6,204 bases of DNA from Flavobacteriales bacterium (lineage in GTDB: Bacteria; Bacteroidota; Bacteroidia; Flavobacteriales_D; Sanyastnellaceae): assembly GCA_947457325.1 (NCBI GenBank), contig CANGVU010000087.1, positions 1 to 6,204 of the forward strand, written 5' to 3'. Numbering within the stretch: position 1 is the stretch's first letter; the number at the start of each line of letters is the position of its first letter. Made by a program: the position numbers and the translations under genes. Positions 1 to 5,270 of this stretch are shown here, piece by piece. Below the pieces are notes generated by a model. That model was given only the letters and a program-made list of their open reading frames with translations. It had not been told where the DNA came from and did no database searches.

Positions 1-2
1 AG

Positions 3-128
3 AATGGGATTTCCAGAATTCTATTGTTGTCAAATGAAGAAATTGCCCTGCACCGATTGAAAGAATTGGGTTGGAGGGTTATTGCAGAAGACAAAGTGAA
101 TCAAACGATGCTACTAGACCATCCTTGA
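3..128 (+). CDS. C-terminal fragment of an unidentified protein (possible uroporphyrinogen-III synthase tail)
   Basis: The only open plus-strand frame at the left edge runs from the window start to a TGA at 126-128 and gives 41 residues. The gene begins outside the window. The visible end contains a beta strand (RILLLS), a helix (NEEIALHRLKELGW), a second strand (RVIAED) and a short tail with QTMLL. This strand-helix-strand order, with a small residue after the first strand and LGW before the second, resembles the C-terminus of uroporphyrinogen-III synthase (HemD), which makes uroporphyrinogen III in tetrapyrrole synthesis. The resemblance is by eye over a short stretch, so function is left open; another Rossmann-like protein is equally possible. 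The last 28 bp overlap the 3' end of the convergent trmB, so the two genes meet tail to tail with no intergenic DNA and no terminator hairpin. Confidence 0.55.
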   Translation, partial: NGISRILLLSNEEIALHRLKELGWRVIAEDKVNQTMLLDHP

Positions 129-820
129 AGATTTCTAGTTTTGAATCGTACGTAATGTATTTTTTTACCTTCCTCCAACCAGCGGCTTTCGTAATAAGTT
201 CGGATGGACAAAATGCTTTTCCACTTTGAATCTACTTTTTTTATGTAATCGCCATAGACATCTGCAGAATGGCTTTGAATAACAAATGGGGTAGTATCCA
301 ATTCTTCCATTGCACTTTCATAGATCATGGGATTGTCGTGCTTGATGTGAATGATTCCGTTCTCTTTGAGAAATGATGCGTATTTCTTCCAGAAAAAGAT
401 AGAGGTAATCCTTTTGATTCCAATGTGATCCTTTGGTTGCGGATCAGAAAAGGTTAGCCAAATTTCATCCACTTCATTTTTATCAAAAAACGCTTCGATG
501 AACTCAACACGTGTTCTCAAAAAAGCGACATTCTTTAAACCTTTGGCTTTGGCAATTCTTGCTCCGTGATTGAAGCGATGGCCTTTGACATCGATTCCCA
601 AATAGTTGATGTTGGGATTGGCCTCCGCCAATTGAACGGTGTATTCTCCTTTACCGCAACCCAGCTCAATCACCAATGGATTGTTATTGAGAAAATATTT
701 CTTTCGCCATTCCCCCTTCATAAAGGTTTTTCCTTCTCTGATGATGGGTAAAAGCGGTGGTTCAAAAACATGTGAGAACGTTTTGTTCTCTGCCCACCGC
801 TGCAATTTGTCTTTTGCCAT
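101..820 (-). CDS. trmB: tRNA (guanine-N7)-methyltransferase TrmB
   Basis: The 239-residue product matches the length and layout of TrmB, which uses S-adenosylmethionine to methylate N7 of guanine 46 in the tRNA variable loop in the cytoplasm. The SAM-binding loop is ELGCGKG (residues 52-58), followed by the acidic strand end GID (75-77). The family signature around F-P-D-P-W-P-K is present as FSDPQPK (124-130). The C-terminal T-x-YE element is TYYESRW (208-214), followed by KKIHYVRFK, a typical TrmB ending. Departures from the common family sequence are S125 for proline, Q128 for tryptophan (frequent in Bacteroidota), a poorly basic DHIGIKR after the signature, and IKHD (159-162) where many members have KTD. 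The start at 818-820 gives a normal N-terminus. The gene diverges from a glycosyltransferase and overlaps its convergent neighbour by 28 bp. Confidence 0.93.
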   Translation of the reverse strand: MAKDKLQRWAENKTFSHVFEPPLLPIIREGKTFMKGEWRKKYFLNNNPLVIELGCGKGEYTVQLAEANPNINYLGIDVKGHRFNHGARIAKAKGLKNVAFLRTRVEFIEAFFDKNEVDEIWLTFSDPQPKDHIGIKRITSIFFWKKYASFLKENGIIHIKHDNPMIYESAMEELDTTPFVIQSHSADVYGDYIKKVDSKWKSILSIRTYYESRWLEEGKKIHYVRFKTRNLQGWSSSIV

Positions 821-824
821 TTTG

Positions 825-832
825 CAAATTTA
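825..832 (-). promoter_or_regulatory. Possible -7 box (TAAATTTG) for trmB
   Basis: On the minus strand, TAAATTTG matches the Bacteroidota -7 consensus TAnnTTTG exactly and lies 4 nt upstream of the trmB ATG. No TTG -33 element is found 17-22 nt further upstream, so the match may be chance in AT-rich DNA. If it is used, transcription would begin at or next to the start codon and the mRNA would be leaderless or nearly so. Confidence 0.3.
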
Positions 833-871
833 ATGCTTAGATCAAATTTTTTATTGAACTTGGCACACGCA

Positions 872-1813
872 ATGAAAAAGATTTTGTTTGTTCCGATGAA
901 TTGGGGATTGGGTCACGCCACCAGATGCGTTGAGCTGATTCATCGAGAGGTACAAAAAGGTCATCAAGTTTTCATTGCAGGAAGCGGGCCTTCTGGTGAA
1001 TGGTTAAGGCAATATTTTCCTGGGGTGACTTTTTTAGAGGGATGTCCAGGCTATCCTGTTCGATATTCTTCAAAAGGTATTACATGGTTTAGCTTGATTG
1101 CCCAATGGCCTATGTGGGAGTGGACTATCCTCCAAGAGAATCGTTGGCTTAAAAAGCAACATGAGATTCATCAGTTTGATGAGATTATTTCTGATAATCG
1201 ATTTGGGATTTTTCTGCCCAATGTTTCATCCATTTTCATCACACACCAAACCACGCCCATCATGCCCAATTGGATGAGTAGGGTGTATCAAAAGTTGTTT
1301 TGGAAAAGAATGAAACGCTTTGCGGCCATTTGGATTCCTGATGTCGAAGAAGAATCTTTCCGTTTGTCAGGGAAAATGAGCCGATTTGATCAATCGATTC
1401 CTGTTGTTCACATCGGATGGCTCAGTCGCTTCAACATTAAAAGTTGCCCCATTCAAAAATCTGAATTCGAGTGGGTAGGATGGATCAGTGGTCCTGAAAT
1501 GCAACGGACAATTCTCGAGCGGGAGCTGATGCGTTTGTTCCTCGAATCAGGAAGACGTTGTCTCATTATCTCTGGGCAACCCCATTTGAATCGAACTTTT
1601 ACCAATGCAAATGTTGATTTGGTTTCGCATTTGGACGATCAGTCCATGTTTTCCATTCTAAAATCAGCGGAGAAAATTTACATGCGTCCAGGCTATTCTT
1701 CACTCATGGATTTGAAAGCCATCAAGACCAATGCGGAATTGATTTTTTTTCCTACCCCTGGTCAAACGGAGCAAGAATATTTGGGCCAGCGTTGGTTTGA
1801 ATTGAATCACTAA
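872..1813 (+). CDS. GT-B fold glycosyltransferase, Bacteroidota conserved family, short C-terminus
   Basis: From the ATG at 872 the product has 313 residues. The N-terminus KILFVPMNWGLGHATR carries the glycine-rich loop (residues 10-18) typical of MurG/GT28- and GT1-like GT-B enzymes. ISDNRFG (106-112), FITHQ (122-126), SGPEMQRTILE (206-216), PGYSSLMDL (273-281) and PTPGQTEQEYL (294-304) are hallmarks of a Bacteroidota group usually annotated only as glycosyltransferase. It probably transfers a sugar from a nucleotide donor bound by the C-terminal domain; donor and acceptor are unknown. No signal peptide or membrane helix is evident, so a cytoplasmic or membrane-face location is likely. The frame is open from an earlier ATG at 833, but 872 is preferred because the conserved domain begins there and trmB keeps a 51-bp upstream region. 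The protein stops nine residues after EYL, earlier than relatives I recall. Its TAA interlocks with the convergent aminotransferase stop. Confidence 0.85.
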   Translation: MKKILFVPMNWGLGHATRCVELIHREVQKGHQVFIAGSGPSGEWLRQYFPGVTFLEGCPGYPVRYSSKGITWFSLIAQWPMWEWTILQENRWLKKQHEIHQFDEIISDNRFGIFLPNVSSIFITHQTTPIMPNWMSRVYQKLFWKRMKRFAAIWIPDVEEESFRLSGKMSRFDQSIPVVHIGWLSRFNIKSCPIQKSEFEWVGWISGPEMQRTILERELMRLFLESGRRCLIISGQPHLNRTFTNANVDLVSHLDDQSMFSILKSAEKIYMRPGYSSLMDLKAIKTNAELIFFPTPGQTEQEYLGQRWFELNH

Positions 1814-2955
1814 ACATTGGATTTTAACCATGCGAAGATTCTGTCTAAGGCCTCGTTCATTACCTCAATGGATGTAGCGCAACTCATTCTTACATGACCT
1901 TCTGCGCCTGGTCCAAACCATTGAGGAAGTCCAGGAACCAATTTCACTTTGGCTTCGCTCTCAAGTCGCTGACATAGTTTTTCAGCATTTGATTCCTTAG
2001 GTATCTTTAACCAAAGGACAAAAGTTGCTGAGGGTTTTGAGACTTGGAAAAATGATTGTTCTGACGCTAATCGATGAATGGCATGGTTCAGTGTTTGTCG
2101 AATTGGCTTTTGATACAATTTTCCAGCCTCGGTGGACTCAAGCGCGGCTGTCGCAGCTACTTGTGAAAGAGTGGAAACCCCGTGTGTCGTTCTGGAATAT
2201 CCCTGTGTATCCATCAAAGATTGGATGTCATTTTTGTTTGGGCCAATGAGAGCCCCAATGCGCAATCCCGCTAGTCCAAAACCTTTGGAAAGACCGTAAA
2301 CAATCCAGGCTTGATCACAGTATTTGGCCATACTCTCAAAGGGTCGATCCCAAACCAAATCACTCCAAACTTCATCTGATAGCAGCATAAGGTTGTTTTC
2401 TTTTACAAAACGACTTATGGATAGGAGTGAATCTGCATCGAAATGAAATCCCAAAGGATTGTGCGGGTGACAAATCATAATGGCCTTTGTCTTTTCTGTA
2501 ATGGCCAATTGCCAAGGGGTTGCATCCCAATTGGACTGGGCCGCAACTCTTTTCACTATAGCACCGGCTTTTTCAGCGCAGTAACCCAAAAGAAAATCAA
2601 CGGGGTCAGGAATCAAGACCTCATCTCCGGGGCGCAGAAAATGATAGCACCAATCTTGAATGGCAGCTGCAGCGCTGTTGGTGGCCAATACTTGATCTGC
2701 ATGGATGTTAGATGATTTGTTGCTTTTGTAATGTTTGGCAATGGATTCTCTAAAAGACAAATTGCCCTGGGGCTGCCCATATGGGAAGAGGTTATTTTCA
2801 CTTGCTTTGATGATGGCCTGACTGATTTCAGCTGAAAAAGGGAGATCGCCATCAGCGGCTGTTAATGGAATGACGCCATCCGCCACTTCAGCCCATCGCA
2901 AATTGAAAGCATTGGACTTCAAAAATGAATAGGGTATGCTGTTTCGGTAGCTCAT
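1810..2955 (-). CDS. PLP-dependent class I/II aminotransferase (PatB/MalY-like)
   Basis: The 381-residue product is a fold-type I pyridoxal-phosphate enzyme. Visible landmarks are the NP element in CHPHNPLG (162-169), the pyridine-nitrogen-binding aspartate in SDEVW (D194), the Schiff-base lysine in GLSKGFGLAGLRIG (K224) with the phosphate-binding arginine R232, and a substrate-carboxylate arginine in GHVRMS (R356). FPYGQPQGNLSFRESIAKHY (57-76) is the usual substrate-region segment. The CHPHNPLG and DEVWSDLV motifs recall the PatB/MalY branch (cystathionine beta-lyases that also transaminate), while the SKGFGLAGLRIG loop is closer to general aminotransferases, so either reaction is possible. 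It is a cytosolic enzyme with no signal peptide. The start ATG overlaps the stop of the upstream monooxygenase in a 4-bp ATGA, which implies translational coupling and a shared substrate pathway. The stop overlaps the glycosyltransferase stop by 4 bp. Confidence 0.88.
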   Translation of the reverse strand: MSYRNSIPYSFLKSNAFNLRWAEVADGVIPLTAADGDLPFSAEISQAIIKASENNLFPYGQPQGNLSFRESIAKHYKSNKSSNIHADQVLATNSAAAAIQDWCYHFLRPGDEVLIPDPVDFLLGYCAEKAGAIVKRVAAQSNWDATPWQLAITEKTKAIMICHPHNPLGFHFDADSLLSISRFVKENNLMLLSDEVWSDLVWDRPFESMAKYCDQAWIVYGLSKGFGLAGLRIGALIGPNKNDIQSLMDTQGYSRTTHGVSTLSQVAATAALESTEAGKLYQKPIRQTLNHAIHRLASEQSFFQVSKPSATFVLWLKIPKESNAEKLCQRLESEAKVKLVPGLPQWFGPGAEGHVRMSCATSIEVMNEALDRIFAWLKSNV

Positions 2956-4034
2956 GAATGTTGATCAAAAGAAAGTGGAACATGTTGAATCATGAAATCA
3001 GAAGGCTCGGTAGCAAATAGATGTGCATATTCCATCCCTTCAAATGCAATCCTTTCACAATCTGCTCGACGGTTATTGAAATGAGCCAATGCTATTCCTG
3101 ACTTGTTGCTGATAATATCATGTGTTGTGGTGAAAGACAATACATCCTCTATGGCCAAATTTGTTCCTTGACTCGTAAAGGGAAGTGCGATGTGCGCTGC
3201 ATCTCCCATGAGTACCATATTGTCAACGACATATTGGTCAACACCAAGCAAAATTCTTCCTCGCCACAAGTAGGGTGTGTGTATGTGATTTTGAACAAGA
3301 TTTTGAATCCAAGGATGTTTGTATTTTGATAACAACTCCTTTGTAAATGATCCTAAATCCGCATTTCTGGTTGGTGCAGGATATCGCTTTTTTGCCAACT
3401 GAACATAGTAAATCACTTGACCTGTTTTCAGAGGTAGAAATCCAACTGCTATACCTGGATCATTGAAAATAATCTTTATTAACGATCCTGAATTTTGTGC
3501 GCAGAAAGTCTCGTCGTAATAGGATCCATTAATTTCATAAGTAGGGGCGTCAATGGTCTCGGCGTCGGGAAACAAGTATTTTCTTATGACTGAGTGTGAG
3601 CCATCGCACCCCAAAATCCAATCGTAGCTTTTTTTGTCAAATATGTGGCCCCCGTAGGTAAGTTCTCTTGATTCATTCAAACTCACATAATCTTGCAAAT
3701 AAGTAACATTGGATTGTATGTTTTGGGATAGCGTCTGTAAAAAGTTGGTGCGGCTAATGCCAAACACATTTTCCAACGGCGTAATATTTTTGATTTCATT
3801 AGCATCATTCATGGTGATGACCTGCTTTGCAGGTGTTACCCAAGGTGCTATTGTGTCCCAATGCCCCATTTCTTTTAAGCCATTTACACCGTTTGGCATG
3901 AGCAAAAAGCCAAAGCCAAGATTTCCTTGTAAAAAGTTTTGATCATAAATATCTATGTGAAAATCTCTTTTCTGCAGCTCAAGTGCAGCAAGCAAACCTG
4001 CGACACCACCTCCGATTATGGCTATTTTACTCAT
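2952..4034 (-). CDS. FAD-dependent monooxygenase (aromatic hydroxylase family)
   Basis: The 360-residue product is a group A flavoprotein monooxygenase (PF01494-like), which uses NAD(P)H and O2 to hydroxylate a small, usually aromatic, substrate. Family motifs appear in order: the dinucleotide-binding IIGGGVAG (6-13) with acidic D31 ending the second strand, the pNG turn [12 protein letters not shown] (46-57), a conserved arginine in [11 protein letters not shown] (R95), the DG motif [11 protein letters not shown] (142-152) and the GD motif [22 protein letters not shown] (276-297), which contacts the FAD ribityl chain. It ends slightly short of the usual 380-400 residues but lacks no core motif. 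No membrane segment follows the fold, unlike kynurenine 3-monooxygenase. The substrate cannot be deduced. It is the first gene of a coupled pair with the aminotransferase and diverges from sucD across a 99-bp spacer. Confidence 0.88.
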   Translation of the reverse strand: MSKIAIIGGGVAGLLAALELQKRDFHIDIYDQNFLQGNLGFGFLLMPNGVNGLKEMGHWDTIAPWVTPAKQVITMNDANEIKNITPLENVFGISRTNFLQTLSQNIQSNVTYLQDYVSLNESRELTYGGHIFDKKSYDWILGCDGSHSVIRKYLFPDAETIDAPTYEINGSYYDETFCAQNSGSLIKIIFNDPGIAVGFLPLKTGQVIYYVQLAKKRYPAPTRNADLGSFTKELLSKYKHPWIQNLVQNHIHTPYLWRGRILLGVDQYVVDNMVLMGDAAHIALPFTSQGTNLAIEDVLSFTTTHDIISNKSGIALAHFNNRRADCERIAFEGMEYAHLFATEPSDFMIQHVPLSFDQHS

Positions 4035-4038
4035 AACA

Positions 4039-4046
4039 CAAGTATA
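4039..4046 (-). promoter_or_regulatory. Possible -7 box (TATACTTG) for the monooxygenase-aminotransferase pair
   Basis: On the minus strand, TATACTTG differs from the Bacteroidota TAnnTTTG box at one fixed position and sits 4 nt upstream of the monooxygenase ATG, the same spacing as the candidate box before trmB. No convincing TTG -33 element is seen at the expected distance. If functional, it would yield a nearly leaderless mRNA for the two-gene operon. Confidence 0.22.
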
Positions 4047-4133
4047 CGAAACGCTTTGGAAATGGTTTCAGTTGTAAAAAAATATTCGAGGTTATACGGT
4101 TCTCGTTTATTTTCGCAATCAAATTCAAATGAA

Positions 4134-5003
4134 ATGGGTGTATTAGTAGGCAAAGATTCTCGCGTCATCGTTCAAGGTTTCACAGGTAGTGAAGGAACTT
4201 TCCACGCGCAACAAATGATTGAATACGGAACCAATGTCGTTGGTGGAGTAACGCCTGGCAAAGGCGGATCGACGCACTTGGATCGTCCAGTTTTCAATAC
4301 AGTGGCAGAGGCCGTTGAAAAGGCGGGTGCAGATGTTACCATCATTTTTGTTCCACCCGCATTTGCCGCAGATGCCATCATGGAGGCTGCTGATGCAGGA
4401 ATCAAGGTAATTGTAACCATCACAGAAGGTATTCCAGTGGCGGATATGGTAAAGGCTAAGACTTATGCCGTGGCTAGAGGTGCTCGTTTGATAGGGCCTA
4501 ATTGTCCAGGAGTTATCACAGCAGGAGAAGCCAAAGTGGGCATCATGCCAGGTTTTGTTTTCAAACCAGGAACAGTAGGTATTGTTTCCAAGTCAGGAAC
4601 TTTGACATATGAAGCTGCAGACCAAGTTGCCAAGGCTGGCTTGGGTGTTACTACTGCAATCGGTATCGGTGGTGATCCCATCATTGGAACGACTACATTG
4701 GAAGCCGTTCAATTGTTGATGAATGACCCACACACCAAAGGCATCATCATGATTGGTGAGATTGGTGGAGAATTGGAGCCAAAAGCGGCTATGTGGATTA
4801 AAGAAAATGGAACTAAGCCTGTGGTAGGATTTATAGCTGGGGAGACTGCACCTAAGGGTAGAACCATGGGGCATGCTGGAGCCATTGTTTCAGGTGAACA
4901 TGAGTCAGCGAGTGCAAAGAAAAAAATCATGCGTGAGTGCGGAATCACAGTTGTTGATTCACCCGCAGAGATTGGTCAAGCTATGGCTGCTTTGTTGAAA
5001 TAA
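4134..5003 (+). CDS. sucD: Succinyl-CoA synthetase (ADP-forming) alpha subunit
   Basis: The 289-residue product is the alpha subunit of succinyl-CoA ligase, which interconverts succinyl-CoA and succinate with substrate-level phosphorylation in the TCA cycle. The N-terminal CoA-binding Rossmann domain begins at [14 protein letters not shown] (11-24). GPNCPGVI (121-128), GIGGDP (177-182) and IGEIGG (207-212) are conserved, and the phosphorylated histidine is H247 in [10 protein letters not shown]. Length equals the family norm of about 290. The frame is open upstream to 3939 with an ATG at 4062, but those codons add residues unrelated to the family, so the ATG at 4134 ([11 protein letters not shown]) is chosen. 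The leader before it is A-rich, as is common in Bacteroidota. The beta subunit gene sucC is not adjacent, a frequent arrangement in this phylum. A strong terminator lies 22 bp after the stop. Confidence 0.97.
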   Translation: MGVLVGKDSRVIVQGFTGSEGTFHAQQMIEYGTNVVGGVTPGKGGSTHLDRPVFNTVAEAVEKAGADVTIIFVPPAFAADAIMEAADAGIKVIVTITEGIPVADMVKAKTYAVARGARLIGPNCPGVITAGEAKVGIMPGFVFKPGTVGIVSKSGTLTYEAADQVAKAGLGVTTAIGIGGDPIIGTTTLEAVQLLMNDPHTKGIIMIGEIGGELEPKAAMWIKENGTKPVVGFIAGETAPKGRTMGHAGAIVSGEHESASAKKKIMRECGITVVDSPAEIGQAMAALLK

Positions 5004-5025
5004 TTATTCAAGACTTATAAAAAGT

Positions 5026-5052
5026 AAAGGGCTGCATGTGCAGCCCTTTTTT
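5026..5052. terminator. Rho-independent terminator, probably bidirectional, between sucD and a small gene
   Basis: Positions 5026-5036 (AAAGGGCTGCA) and 5039-5049 (TGCAGCCCTTT) are perfect inverted copies around TG, forming a GC-rich hairpin of about 10 bp with a 4-nt loop. On the plus strand it is followed by a run of six T (5047-5052), making a classic terminator 22 bp after the sucD stop. On the minus strand the stem is followed by TTTACTTTTT, so it can also end transcripts of the small gene at 5071-5211, whose stop lies 18 bp upstream of this element. Confidence 0.9.
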
Positions 5053-5070
5053 GTTGATTCATAGAGCGAA

Positions 5071-5211
5071 TCAATTCATTAGTTCACAAAAAACATTTCC
5101 TTCTTTGGTTTGCATCACTTTTAATCCAGCCGAATAAGCCAAGATATTTTCAATGATTTCTGATGAAGGTTGGTGATTGATTTTGGGAACAACAAGAGTA
5201 GAATCTGCCAT
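5071..5211 (-). CDS. Small hypothetical protein, 46 aa
   Basis: A short minus-strand frame from the ATG at 5209-5211 to the TGA at 5071-5073 encodes 46 residues beginning MADSTLVVPKINHQPSS. The centre SSEIIENILAYSAGLKVMQTK (residues 16-36) reads as one amphipathic helix followed by a strand-like EGNVFCELMN end. There is no signal peptide or membrane helix. I do not recognise a named family, but the scheme of a PK-start, a helix of the type ENILxYSxxLKVxxTK and a terminal -LMN or -LN resembles short uncharacterised proteins common in Bacteroidota genomes. Support for a real gene comes from an A-rich leader before the ATG, a promoter-like sequence at 5241-5270, and the terminator hairpin placed 18 bp after the stop. 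It lies 59 bp downstream of the DUF4349-like gene on the same strand, so cotranscription is also possible. Function unknown. Confidence 0.6.
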   Translation of the reverse strand: MADSTLVVPKINHQPSSEIIENILAYSAGLKVMQTKEGNVFCELMN

Positions 5212-5240
5212 AAGCGTTTTTATATTTTTTTTGATTAACG

Positions 5241-5270
5241 CAAATGATATGCATTTATTGTTTTATCAAA
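5241..5270 (-). promoter_or_regulatory. Possible Bacteroidota-type promoter for the 46-aa small gene
   Basis: On the minus strand, TTTG (5270-5267) is followed 17 nt later by TATCATTTG (5249-5241), close to the TTTG-N19-TAnnTTTG arrangement but with one extra base inside the -7 box. The -33-like element directly abuts the stop codon of the upstream gene. Predicted transcription would start about 20-25 nt before the small gene's ATG, leaving a short A/T-rich leader. Nothing else is evident in this 59-bp gap. Confidence 0.35.

Noticed and set aside
833..871. Alternative in-frame ATG at 833 for the glycosyltransferase, adding 13 residues
   Set aside because: The added residues are not part of the conserved domain, which begins at MKKILFVPMNWGLGH, and this start would leave only 12 bp to divergent trmB.
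2025..2715. Open plus-strand frames opposite the aminotransferase (2025-2249, 2443-2715)
   Set aside because: They are antisense shadows of a gene with intact catalytic motifs and have no recognisable domain of their own.
4072..4102. TTG-N20-TACGGTTC as a sucD promoter
   Set aside because: Only part of the TAnnTTTG box matches, which is too weak in AT-rich DNA to report as a feature.
4172..4948. Several minus-strand open frames opposite sucD
   Set aside because: They have low-complexity, Met/Pro/Ser/Thr-rich composition produced by the complementary strand of a strongly conserved gene; no initiation context or domain.
5054..5074. 7-bp inverted repeat TTGATTC/GAATCAA with a 7-nt loop across the stop of the small gene
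   Set aside because: It is short, AT-rich, not followed by a T run, and adjacent to a much stronger hairpin; probably chance.
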